A stretch of 64,000 nucleotides of DNA from Amyelois transitella (Eukaryota > Arthropoda > Insecta > Lepidoptera > Pyralidae): positions 3,584,001-3,648,000 of the forward strand of contig NC_083512.1 of assembly GCF_032362555.1 (NCBI RefSeq), given 5' to 3'. The position numbers were made by a program, and so were the translations under genes. The notes under the pieces were generated by a model, which saw only the letters and a program-made list of their open reading frames with translations, was not told the DNA's origin and searched no databases. Shown in pieces: positions 12,546 through 25,000 of the stretch (within the stretch, counting starts at the first letter, position 1; each line of letters begins with the position of its first letter).

Positions 12546-15159
12546 GTACGTTTTTATTTGTGTTCTTTTTTTTAATTTGAACGTTCCACGGTCCTGGATA
12601 CGGGGCCTTTGAATTTAAGAAGCAACTTTCGCTTTTCAAATTGTGTTAACGTTTAAATTAAAAATGTGTTTGTGCAATTTTTTTGTTATTAGTGTTCCAT
12701 TTTATGTTTTAGAAATGCATGCTGGTATCAAACTTTAAATTTTGAAGTGATTAATAAATCAATATACATATTATATTTCATTACAAGTTACGTTGGGTTG
12801 CTTAGAAAATTTTGAAATTTAAATTCTTTAATTTATATTTTAATTATTATGCATTATAGGCTCGGCAAAACTGCAACTACTTTCTTTAAAACGTGTAACG
12901 TTTAGTACCTAAGTCTGTTAATGTTAGAATTTGAATGTAGCCATAAAAAACAGTTTTCAATTTTAGGTTTTGATTTGAAATTTTACAAACAACTTTTTCC
13001 ACTTTATGCAAGATATTTAGATTAACTAGATCAGAATTATAGATAAATATAAACCCATTTATACATTTCCTAAGTCTCAGTTAATCACTACGATTGCATA
13101 AGAGGCTTACCTTAATAATAACTTGTCTTAGATTGGCAAGTTTTTGCCTCTTTTTCTAATTCCATTTGCGTGATTAGAAATGTTCCGTATACAATATTAA
13201 TCCTGTCCCGGTCGTATGTGTGTTACTTATAATATTTTGTTATTCATTTATATAATGTAATGCTAACATATTTGTTCAAATGAATTTTAAGAGAAGCCTT
13301 TTTTAAATCAAGCGTTATTTTTCTTACACCCTTAATTCATAATGCAGTTTTTATAGGAAGACAAAGAGACTTACTTTATTATTATTATATCATCGGAATA
13401 AAATAAATAACAACCACAACGTCTTAACTTCTTATTTTGTTCTAGGTGTTAAACCTTGTTTTTATATTGAATAAAAATTATTTACCGTTTGGTAACGTGT
13501 CAACAATAAATTGTAATAGAAAAAATCATCAACTGATAATTTAAGAAAAAAAGAGTATCGGGTTTATTCCATAAAGGTTGTTCACAGCCCACCAAACAAA
13601 AAGATTCTCCGTAGGACTTAATTTTTTCCTGAAACTTGTTGAGCAATGATGTTAGCATCAAACCAATGTGAGTTGGGGCTGACGTAACCTCTTCCATATG
13701 GGAACAAATAATTCACCTGAGATTGCTTGATTGACACAATCTCATAACACCTGTCTTACCCTCTTTGATATGCCTAGATATAACGTATCTTTTGACTGAT
13801 GTGAATGTAAGCAGCTGCTCCACGTAAGGAGAAAATTATTTAAACATATTTATGAGCACACCCCCGGAAGGGCAGGCAGAGACTACTTACTCTTCATCTT
13901 TCTATTCGACAGGATCACTGCAAGGACACTGTTTTATCCACTTCATCAATCTTTAACTTGAAAATGACTGTTTCGCTCTTTATTGTGACGTAAAACGGGA
14001 CAGCGATAGATTTTTTTTTTAAATGGCGTCACTCGTGCCATGCTACCGGGGCTGTTTTAATCAACTTACAAAATTACTGTTTTCAAAGATTAATTGTTCG
14101 CTTGTACATTGTTTTCGTGGCACTGTATGCTAGGCAAAGACATACAAACATATTTCTTATTTATTACAAGTCAGCTTTTTCCATTTTATTATATATGTAT
14201 AACGCCTAATAGAACAACTGAGAACATCCAAAATGAATGATACAAGTTGTATTAATATATATTTTTTAATATTTTTCTAGGTTTACATTATTCTTCTTCT
14301 ATGTAGAAACAACGTGTTCGCCGTGGAGCCAGTCAATTACAAGATCAACGACACTATACTAATCTGTAGTCGCTGGTTGGGTAGGACTCTCGCGAATGTC
14401 TGCGACAATGATTACAAAATTGTCAAAAGGGATACTTCAATATTAATGGGTAAGAAGCCTTCAAACAAAAAATTAAAAATTCTTGGCCACTTTATATAAA
14501 GTTACTTAATTTTTAATATTTTTAATATACTAATAAAGTTGATTTTACTTTAAAGAAAATTATAAAGTGAAATCACGCCTCTTTTCCAAAGGGGTAAGTA
14601 GAGATAGAGACCAAATATTTTCATTTGCAACATCCTACAACTACGTTACACCCACATCAATCTTAAACTTCATCCACGTTTATCATTGTCTTCATGCAAG
14701 ATCGTCGGTTCAACTGATATTTAGAATCAAACAATAGATTGGAAGTAATAAAATAGGTGCTTATCTATTGTTTGTTTAAAGAGTTACAAACTTTTACCCG
14801 CAGCTTCGTCCGCGCGAATTTAGTGCCACCTACAAAAGGTGAAAGGCTTCTTTTGGTTTTAAATATTAGTTGGTTCCACTTGGAGCCTGGGCCGATAAAA
14901 TTTAGGTTTTGATCGAAGAAAAGATCTAAAAATGTATAAAACTAAATATGTTTTTATTGTTACAGAAAAAATGGCACCAAAAAGCGTTCAAGAGCAGAAA
15001 ACTAAGCAGCGTTTGCTCGAAAAAGAGCGCTGGCGCCGATTCCGCCGTCAGATTGTGTCCGAGTGCTGTGACAATCCATGCACAGTCGGCGAAATCCTCT
15101 CGTACTGTCCCAACGACTCCAAAGTCGTCAGAGAAAACCCACAATTATTCGAAAATTAA
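12516..15159 (+). CDS. Insulin-like (bombyxin-like) peptide precursor, 3 exons
   Basis: Secreted hormone precursor of 130 residues joined from 12516-12545, 14281-14449 and 14966-15159. Total CDS is 393 bases; introns are phase 0 and phase 1, both GT-AG. Residues 1-24 are a signal peptide with the core YVVYIILLLC and a likely cut after NNVFA. The B chain follows with Cys39 and Cys51, 11 residues apart as in insulins (CSRWLGRTLANVC). A KR site lies at 59-60 and a basic RFRR at 91-94. The A chain starts QIVSECCDNPC and ends LSYC114, keeping the CC-x3-C-x8-C pattern. Bombyxins have very similar chains (B: CGRHLARTLADLC; A: ECC..PC.V..LLSYC), so the family call is strong. Odd points: Ser replaces the usual Gly after the first B-chain Cys, and 16 residues (PNDSKVVRENPQLFEN) extend past the A chain. 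The receptor is inferred to be insulin-receptor-like but is not shown by the sequence. Confidence 0.88.
13978..14060 (+). repeat. Dispersed repeat copy 1
   Basis: AAACGGGACAGCGATAGATT, then GGCGTCACTCG and CCATGCTACCGGGG. It is a diverged relative of 16680-16760. It lies in intron 1 of the insulin-like gene. Confidence 0.5.
14281..14449 (+). CDS. Insulin-like gene exon 2 (B chain)
   Basis: The acceptor is ATATTTTTCTAG and the donor is G|GTAAGA. It encodes the end of the signal peptide, the B chain with both cysteines, the KR processing site and the start of the C peptide. It ends in phase 1, the usual intron phase in insulin-gene C peptides. Confidence 0.85.
14574..14720 (+). repeat. LINE-derived fragment in intron 2 of the insulin-like gene
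   Basis: AATCACGCCTCTTTTCC, AGGGGTAAGTAGAGA and CTTCATGCAAGATCG match the element at 30500-30620 with decay. No coding potential. Confidence 0.6.
14966..15159 (+). CDS. Insulin-like gene exon 3 (C peptide, A chain)
   Basis: The acceptor is TTATTGTTACAG. In phase with exon 2 it reads EKMAPKSVQEQKTKQ, a basic stretch, the A chain with four cysteines, the C-terminal extension and TAA at 15157-15159. AATAAA signals at 15655 and 15788 could end the transcript. Confidence 0.88.
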
Positions 15160-15889
15160 GACGTGCCCGACTTACACGGAGTATTATTATTTTTAGTTAC
15201 AATATGGACTCTTAGTAACTGTTAAAGAAAATTATTGAAAACATCTATACCTACCTGATACCCGAGGATACCTGAATGTAGACAATATTTTCAAGATGTG
15301 TAGGTACATATACATGGTGTACATTGTTTATATTTTAAGACGACGCAGAAAAAATGCAAAGACTGTGTGGGCCCCAATTTTTATCTAGTTATTTCAAAAA
15401 ATAGAATGTCGTTAAAGACATATTTATCACTACATCTTTGCTTGAGAAAACCATTCTGTTGTTCGTTTTGAACTTGATTATTGTATACTTTTCACTCAAG
15501 TGTATTTGTGAAATGTTTATACCTACATATTGTTTACCTGTATTTTTGTAACTTAAGTAGCCAAAAATGTTCCTTACTAGGGCACTTAGTGCCGTTCAAG
15601 TCTATTATTAAATTTATATTATATTTAGCTTTGCACGGGTTTAAATAATTGAAAAATAAATTTTTCAATTGTCATTGGAGATTAATGTATTATTATTCCT
15701 TACATAAAAACTGTATACCCACTTTTCTTTCGTAAACAAAATGATCTTACAAAGACTCATACAATTATTGGAATATTATGGATAAATAATAAAATGCTCC
15801 TTACTGAACCGAACATTTTTTAATTTCCCGTGATTAAATTTTTAAGCAAATATGGATTATTATTATAATTTAGAAACTTAAAGAGATAA

Positions 15890-15985
15890 TTTGTTTGTTT
15901 GTTACCCCGCTTCTTCTGCACTGACGCCTTGGAAGCGGCAGTAAACTTAGTTTTTAAGCAATTTATTTGACGTCAACCAATGTTG
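15890..15985 (+). repeat. Dispersed repeat with inverted relative at 28260-28345
   Basis: GTTACCCCGCTTCTTCTGCA, CTGACGCCTTGGAAGC and TTGACGTCAACCAATG match the reverse complement of 28262-28345. It is a dispersed non-coding repeat of unknown class. Confidence 0.65.
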
Positions 15986-15990
15986 TTAAA

Positions 15991-18900
15991 CCATACGTTT
16001 TGACAATTATTAAGCGATATATAGTATCCTATAGTAATTAATAAAAAAATTTGAATTTTTTTGATTTTTTTTTGAGTTCTACGTAGTAAATTTAGACCTC
16101 AGTATGTATATAATCATTTGTTTGAAAGACCATTGAGTAGTAGAGACCATTCTGTCCTAAATTTACGCTATACAGGAAAGTGGGGAGGAAATAGAAAAGG
16201 CTATCCCAAAGCGGATTACGGGAATGCCTTTTTGATGGATTGTTTTCTTGGACACGTCACATTCACAGCCAAAATATATCTGGGTTTTATTGCGGTCGTT
16301 ATCCAACTAAATAACCTAATAAATTCTTGGCGTCAATTCCTGTTAAATCCTGTAAGGATCTCTGGTGAGGAGCCTAGGGTACACTTTTGACTTTATGATT
16401 AAGAATTGGGTGAGCAAGGTTTTTACACGCAGTGACTTCCGTCTGAAACTTTTGCAAATTTTGAAGGGGAAAGTTAGCCATAGGTAAAAATCTGAACAAT
16501 ATGATTTTGTCTACTTCATTAGTGTTCTTTTACGACTATCTACGAGTAAGAGATGAAGTTGCCCGGCATATAAAGTGCCGAGAAACACACGACTCTACTT
16601 AATAACTGAATAAAGGTAATATTCTTTTTAGATATTTCTACTTAAATCGTATTTAGACTTTACCACTTTTGTAGAAATTATGGCTGACATGAAACGGGAC
16701 GGCGATAGTTTTTCGCGCGATAAAAACGGCGTCGCGCGAGCCATGCTACGGGAAACGGTCCGTTTCACGCTCTACCAAAACGACCGAAATTTTTAGTCGA
16801 AATTTGACATTTAGTTATGATGAGGTAGATAAGCATGCAGGTAACTTCATGGGCATCAGTTCAAAATGATTAATGGAAATTTAAATATTTTGGAACAAAA
16901 TAGAGACATTTAGACAAAGCTAGGATTCCATTAACTTGTGAGAAATAGATTCCAAAGACATCCATTACAAGCAAAACAACAACAAGTACCTACACAATTA
17001 TAACACAAATACGTACTTACTTGTGTTCACTTAATTATATTTGCTTGTGGGAAACTGCTGCCTGAATTGGGGCAATAAACAAACTGAATTAGTATTACAG
17101 GTTTCCACTCCATTTGAATTGTAAGCGTTCATTCGCGACATTTTTGGTGTACATACCTATTTAATATATTAGTATAAAATTTTATACAAATCTATTCATT
17201 TGTTTTATTATTATTACTTACTTAGTGGGGTGCACGGGACAATTATTTTAAGTTTCATCCTAATCGACCTGGTGGCTTTTAAATCCATCACTCGAAAATG
17301 TCCTTAGATATTTAGTTAGTATTTATGCTTATTTGCTTCCTAACATTTTTTGTTGTCTACATTCGTAAAACATATCTAAGCCAAAAATAATTCATCGAAA
17401 CAAAAACACTAATGTATACACCTACGCTATCATGGCTTAGGTAGGATTACTTATACATATTAATTATTGCTTCATATTTTCATGTCATAAGGTCTAGCAT
17501 GTCTATTGATTATTTTAATGTATTGACGCTATATTTGATTATTTGTTTACTTAAAAATAAAAATAATACTTTCCATTCTTGAATATTTCATATTAATAGT
17601 AGAACGGTTGAAACTTGAATATAAAATTGTTTATGATGAAAGTTGGAACTAGTGGTGCGCTGAAAGTTTCCTACCATCAATCAACATTTTATTAAAGAAT
17701 ATTTTGTCAGCTGCATCATTAATTTTGTTTGCGATCGGTGAACGTTATCAATAATACATTTTATATGGAGTCATGGATTCGATTAGGTATCTTTGGAACC
17801 ATCTCTTACAATCTTAAGGATAATTCATTGTAAAAATGTTTCAAATCTATGCATTCCCTATACACTAAACTGACCGTGCTTACTTTTGTTCCTTTCATTT
17901 CAACGCCTTTGTCCCAGTTACATCTTGCTTGAGGACATTCGATTCGAGATCCTATATTATAACTATGCTGTTTGAACCAAATGGTTGTTAATAGGGTCAC
18001 GATTCGAAATCCGTGGAAATCTCGTATTATTTCATTTGTTTATTTTCCGCTTTCCTTATGAGCATGGTTAGCACTTGAATTAATGAGGCAGTGTAATTTG
18101 AACTAATGTACCTCTGAACGGACATCGAAGTCTCAACAATTTAAACATGAAATAAAGGTAGTTTAAATAATATGATAAAAATTAAAGATAACTGTAAAAC
18201 GAAATAGCAACATTTGTGTAAATCACAGACGTTTATGAAAAAAGTACTTACGCCAAATATGATGTTAAAGCGGATATTAAAGAAATTATCTTATCTTTCA
18301 TCTTCGGCGGCTTCTTCCAATATAATACACATAAATGAAAATTGGTTCGGTAAAAGAAAATATAACAAATATTTGCTAACATTTTATTTACTTTTTAAGC
18401 ATACATTAACATTATTAACTCGTGTTTAGGCTTCAACAAGGGTTAGGCAGAACCGGAAAATTTGTTTACATATTCTGTTTCCAAGCAAGTAGGTACAATA
18501 ATACATGAGTTATGAAATAAAAGTGATTTTAACATTATGACGGCATGGCTACAGTGCGATATAAAAATACTTGTAATATGTTCTATAAAAAGAAACGTTA
18601 TGTAAAAATTCATCAATTGAAATTAATTTTCATAACGTATCCTTCAATAAGTTTGGAATATTTAATACATCGAATGGTTTCAGTTCGAATAACATTTATT
18701 TTTACTGGAAATTGAAAATACGACAAAAAGCTTATTCGCTTTCGTTAAAATTTATTTTCAGTACTAAAATATCAAAAAACCTTTATATTATAACCCGAAT
18801 AAGTTTTATATTGTAAACCAGAACATATTTAGGTTTAGACTTTAATATAAACAGTTTTTATTGATGATCTAGTACTTGAATTTTGAAAAGTAAGGTTTTA
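15991..18900. other. Intergenic, repeats only
   Basis: No gene recognised. It holds repeat copy 2 (16680-16760: AAACGGGACGGCGATAG, GGCGTCGCGCG, CCATGCTACGGG) and a dispersed repeat around 16345-16440 (GTGAGGAGCCTAGGG, TTTTTACACGCAGTGAC). The rest is AT-rich sequence with short chance frames. Confidence 0.5.
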
Positions 18901-18907
18901 TGATATT

Positions 18908-19032
18908 TTAGTATAGAACAGATAGTTGAAACGGACGATTATTTGTTTTTGAAAATGTGCTAACAATGCTTGTACGAAATAACTTCGATACAATACCCGA
19001 AAGTACAATTACTACATACGAAAGCAGCAACA
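18908..19032 (-). CDS. DIP-type gene, candidate last exon (membrane segment)
   Basis: Acceptor GATTTTTCAG. In the phase left by the previous exon it reads VLLLSYVVIVLSGIV, then KLFRTS and about 20 polar residues to a TAA at 18908. The hydrophobic run could be a transmembrane helix. GPI-anchored relatives end in the hydrophobic run instead. Phase match and acceptor support it; another terminal exon remains possible. Confidence 0.45.
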
Positions 19033-22000
19033 CTGAAAAATCGGAGGTGTATCGAAAGCGATGGCATTTTGTATCATTTGAGTCTGTATGAAACACGACA
19101 CACATGAACGGAGCTCCTCTGCTTCGACTCCGATTTCGAAGGTCTGGTGGCTTTAAAAGTCCAACTTTTTATTATGATAACCACAATTACATAATGCATA
19201 AGTACAACACCGGAATTGTAGTGATGATAACATGCGCTGAAGAGGTTTGTGAGCCGGCAGACCATGACCAATGGCCTGGGTGGTTCTCTGGTCACGAGCA
19301 TGGAGACATATCTGGAAAAGAAAAATATATAAGCCGTCATACAGTGACGGCGGCCATTGTAGTACTGACGATTAAAGAGATTGTTTAAGGATTAGTTCAC
19401 ACTGAGACGAGTCGTGACGGGACATACAGTAGAGTGAATAAAACTCTTTATATTTCCGTTATTTAAGATATACTACACGAAAAGATAAATATACGATAGA
19501 CGCGAGAATCTCCATATTCACAGGATGTAAACTAACCCTAAGTGCTGGAAATAACAGGCAGAAATTATGTTAAAAGACAATTTTTATTTTCCCTGTTCGA
19601 CATTGGCAACAAATTAGACAAAATGGGCTAGCCCATGGTTAATCAAAGATCCATATTGATCAAAGATCATCATCTTGATCGATTGAGGATCGAATCCAGG
19701 CCCTATAATCCGGATGCATTCAAAGATGCTCTCAAGAAACCTTATCAAAAATAATACCAACTTATTTTAAAAGTTTTAAAGGAACATACCAAATATAATT
19801 CCAATTACTTAAATAAAATTAAACTTAGTTCAGAATTTTGAATAGAGCAGCGTCTAATGCACTGACCAGTCCAATTAGCCTAAAAGTGCTTTTCTAAATG
19901 TGGCATACAGTGTTTAAGTATTAAAACCGGTATACGATTAAAATAATTACTGAAAGAAGGTACAATTTTAAGATGATTAAAATTATAGTCAACATTTAGT
20001 CAGAACAATTATTCTATTAGAATTACAATAAAAAAAATCTTATGTAAAAAATCTTTAGAAACAAGTAGGTAAAACGATAACATTGCGGTTTCTCCTAAAT
20101 TTTGTCGTACACGAATACAGTTTTCCCATGTAAGTAAATATTGCTTTAGAACAAGTTGACTCAGTATTAGTACGGGTAACACCTAGTAATGAAGATGTCA
20201 AGTCTCACCCAAGTTCTGCATTTGTTGTTGACTCAGCACTACTACGAAGTTGTCTGCTTCCACGTCGTCATGCGGCTCTTCCTCTAATTCAGCATCTGTT
20301 TGCATACAAATATTAGGTACGTACAATTTTAAGAACAGATTTTTGAAAGTATATTAACTGAATGAAATATTTGATTTGGCGAGTTTTTGGTTTAGTGCCC
20401 TTTTTTGTGTGACTTTGTCTTGCGCAATATATCGATGGAGCTATGTATCGAAAGGGCACTACATCGTACGGTAATGCTCAAATTACGGGATAAGACCCCT
20501 CATCACCACCACCATCATCATACATACTTATGATCACGTCTAGATCCTTTGCGGGGTAGACAAAAACTCACAGTCTTGAAAAGACCGTAGGCCTCGTTCA
20601 GCTGTATGGCTTTAAAATGGAATTGATATTCAAATAGTGACAGGTAAGCAATAGAAAAGTTAATGTAGGTATGTAAGTAGCTAGCCCGTCGTCTACAAGA
20701 TGAATCCAAAACTTATTAGCCTATCCCTTAGTCGCCTTTTACGACATCCATGGGAAAGAAATGTTGTGGTCCTATTCTTTAGTGCCGGGAACCACACTAA
20801 TTTTACTTATATTTTGTATTGATTGTATACTTACAAGGTTGAAATGTAGTGGTCGTTTCCATCTCCTTCAAAGTAGTTTCTATTCTCACCGTTGATGTGC
20901 TTGTGACCGTAGTCGTCACCAACGCTAAAACAACAGAAAAATTAAGACTGATCACAAACAGAAAAGTAAAAAAATCTGAAAATCAACGATAATATTGTCG
21001 AGGCGCTGATGTGACTGACTTTGTTATTGTCTTAATCAGACTAATGTGGAAACTTTAATCAAAATTTAAAACGAATAATAACTACATATAATTTAAAAAC
21101 AAACATTTTAAAGAGCCTCTTCCTGTACCAACCTTGCCTGTTATGTAATATACATACATACATACATACATACATAAAATCACGCCTCTTATGTAATATT
21201 CAGGCCTTAATCCACGGAAACCCATTTCGATCGAACCATTCGCAAATTGTTACAGCTAAATTATGTAGGAGACATAACAGCACCCATAAAAATATTGGAT
21301 GCAAAACGTATTTAGAGAAAGCACATTGGGCGTTTTTAAGCCGACCGGTTTCTATTCGGAGGAATGAAAAAGTAACCGCCCGTTTTAAAATTTCTGCGAT
21401 ATGTTGATTTGATAGTACCTACATTAATTTTGCTGTTGCTAACTGATGCTCTTATGGGATAACATAGTAATGAGAATGAACGAATTAATGAATGTCGTAA
21501 CCAATATGAACCAATATATTAGGTTCTTTTGACAGAGGTTAAATAAATAAATATACGAGACAAATTACACAGATTGAGTTAGCCTCGAAGTAAGTTTGAG
21601 ACTTGTGTTACGAGATATTAGCTCAACGATATTTTATTTTATGATAAATACTTATATATATGTAGAGATAAACATCCAAGACCCAGGCCAATCAGAGAAA
21701 GTTCGTTTCTCATCATACCCTGGCCGGGATTCGAACCCGGGACCTTCGGTGACACAGACAAGCGCACTACCGTTGCGCCAGAGGCTGTCAAATAAAAGAA
21801 TCGTGTAAAAACTTGACTTACCTAACCTTAGTCATCGTCATGTGTGCACGCAAGGAGGTGAGGCCGCAACTTGGTCTTATGATTTTTAAAAGCTAGTTTA
21901 TCATTTAATGCACAAAATAACCTAATTAAGCGTTTACGAGCGGTTAAAAATCTGCTTTGCCGTGCCGTCAAATGTATACTATTTCGCTTTTATGCAAAAT

Positions 22001-25000
22001 TTCGCAGTTTCCCTAAAACTCATTTTAATTTGCGACGTGAAAGACGTTTAACATTTTTAATTGACGTTGTTATAGCCCGGACCCGACGCTTATTAATGGA
22101 GAGACATTTAATTGAATGTATTATTCGGGTAATAAGTTGCCCAGGCATTTTTCAGAGACAATTTAGCTTGTAACTTTTACGTGACGGTAAGCGGTAGGTA
22201 AATTTTAACAAAAGGTGTTTGAATGGTCAGTCGCTATTTTTAATATACCTGCCTTACCTTGCCTCTGAAGTCATCATAAAAGTTTTCGTATTTTATTAGC
22301 AATTGAATATGATTAGTCTGTTTTTAATGCCTATATGTAAAAAAAAGAAATATCAGATCTTTGTGTTTTGAGTTGAGATACAAATACAAAGATACCAGGT
22401 ATCATATTTCATTATAACTATAATAGTAAATGCAAAATTTATATTAAAGAATCAGGTAAAACTGAAAAAAAAATCCAAGTACACCATAAAAGACGGTTAT
22501 TGTCTTAAAATTGTAAACCTACAAAGAGAACTTAATGTCAGCATTTTCCAACAAAATAATTAGTTTGTGCCGAGTTATAATTAAGTTAGGAGTTGATACT
22601 TTAGTTTCTGTTGTCGACGGCTTAGTGCGCCTTTACATTAGGTCGCAAGTAGTGCGGCTGCCGCGCGATAGTAGCAGCGCGACAGTCGCGCCGTTCACAC
22701 GTGGCTAAGTTCTATATGAAAATGAAAAGGCGCGCGACATTTGATTTTTCATAGTGGACAGTTTAGTCGGCGGCTTCCAGTGTTGCAAACGCACGTTCTA
22801 ACATAATTTTACAATGAGCGAAGTTGCGTGGCTATATTTATAAATGCGTCCACTGCTGTCGCGCTGCCACCGCACTCCTTGCGACTAATGTGAAGGCGGC
22901 CTTACTGTAGAGTGTGACGTCATCTCGCGCGGTTCCCAGCGAGTTCTCCGCGGTACAATGGTAGGGGCCGATGTCATCTCGCGAAACGTTGTTGATTCTT
23001 ATTAGGGCAACGTGTCTGTAGCTCTGCGAACTTGTGACGGCTTGATACTTTGAACCTGCGATGGTAAATAATTACTTAATTTTTAAAGACAAGTACCTAC
23101 ATAAATAAATCTGAACCACTACTCGATACATCAATACTATCTATAAGGGGATCAGGTTCTATCTAGGTCAGATAAATCGTTTATCGTATAAATCAATGAT
23201 ATAAGGAAGTCAAAATCTGCCCCAACTTTAGGTACCTACTTACAAAGCTGACAGTTATTTTCGAAATATTTAATAAATATCTTAATGATGATTCCTCTGT
23301 GTGTGAATGTGTTAATTACTTATTTATTTACAAATTATATCAAGTATTTAACGACGAAAATAACAAAACAGACGATAATTTAGTGTATATAGTTAAACAT
23401 ATTGACCATTTTGTAGTTTGTATCCATCGAGATGAGTCCAATAGATGACTGGGGTGGGATTCGCTTCAATCTTGCATTGGAGCACCACAGATTCTCCAAG
23501 GTAACCGCCTATCATCTTCTGAGACACTATCACCGACGGTTTACCTAGTAAGAAATATAAATATTTTTTTAATTATAAATTATTATAAGTATCAGAGAAA
23601 TACACAAAAAGTATCATGTTTATTTAAAAAAAATTAATTATTATTTTTTCTTTATAAAACAGCTATGGAATTTCCTGATATTTCTACTAAAATTTCATAA
23701 AATATTTTTGGGGAATAATCATACCTACCTACCTTCTTATAGAACTTCTTCTTATAATTTAAGATTCAACCTTTTAATGAAATATAGAAATGGAATAACT
23801 TATTATTCCGAAGACTATGATCAATATTATAAGAGCAAACTCTCAAAAACTTAAACTTGGGATATTTCTTAAAATGCCAAATTATAAGTGTGTAATCTAT
23901 CTCTTGAATACAAAACTTATAATAAATAAAAATTACCGTTAATTACGTATATACATAATTATGTACTAGCACATGTAGATAGAAGTACCCTCTTGCAGAC
24001 TGAGACCGGTACAAATACTATTCCATTAGTGGCGATACAAAAGAAAGCGCCATCTATGTGTCGCGTTACGGCATGTATGAGTATGAGAAAAATAAATAAA
24101 AATTACTATAACGTACATAGAACATGTAGAAGAATCCTTTTGCTGACAGAAGGCGGTATTCCATTAGTGGCGATGCAGAGGAAAGCGCCATCTATGTGTC
24201 GCATCACGGTCGTTAGGTTCAACCACACGCCGCTCCATTTGCTCACTGTAAATTTCGTACTTAAATAAAATCACGCCTATTTGTGCCATTTAGTTCACGG
24301 GAGTTTAGAATTCCTATTCTTCCCCTTCATCTCTCTCTCCCACGAATGTCATGAAAGGCGACTTAGAGAATAGGCACATTCATCTAGTGCAATTTTTATC
24401 GTAATCCAATGTGTTGGAGATCGGGCGGGAGTCGCTTCGTGTGAAAACTTACGTCCAGGATCATGGTTAATAGGCGCTACCCGTGCTCCTCTCCAGAGAG
24501 GTGTGGATGTATCCAGGATTTATGCCAGGAGGAAAAAGATAAAACTGCGCATCTTTCTTATGTAGGCAGAGATTGCCTTTCCACTCGCCTCGATTCTTGC
24601 TTGGTTCTATCGCTTCATCCACTTACTTCATGTAAGGTTCAAGGTAGGTAGGTACTTTTAACCTGACCTTTCGTCAAAAGCATATTTTGTTATTATATTT
24701 GAACTGTGTTCGTTATTTTCCAGACTAGCAACCTTATTTTACTACCTACTCACAAAAATCAAAGTAGGTAACATAGGTATTACAAATAATTTCTAACAAG
24801 AACAAGTTCTCAAAACTAATGTTAGACTTAATCAAATAATAGCGCTCATTCCTAATAGAATTACTATAATTTAACTTGCTAAATTTACACTACCAAGAAT
24901 TCAACTTAGGTTCTAACAAATTAAGTTATTAGGTACCAGAATCTGTTCAATTTATATAATGTAAGTAGGTACTAGATACTACTTCGGTGTATGAATGGAT

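Noticed and set aside
19074-19388. Overlapping frames on both strands
   Set aside because: Neither shows a domain; only the phase-matched segment 18908-19032 has a case as an exon.
21720-21795. tRNA gene on the minus strand
   Set aside because: A-box and B-box are present, but the cloverleaf is not convincing and the sequence runs on into a SINE body with an AT-rich tail.
23993-24268. Plus-strand frame with a repeated PLVA-QKKAPSMCRVT motif
   Set aside because: It is the antisense shadow of the duplicated Ig exon; the minus strand gives the real immunoglobulin sequence.
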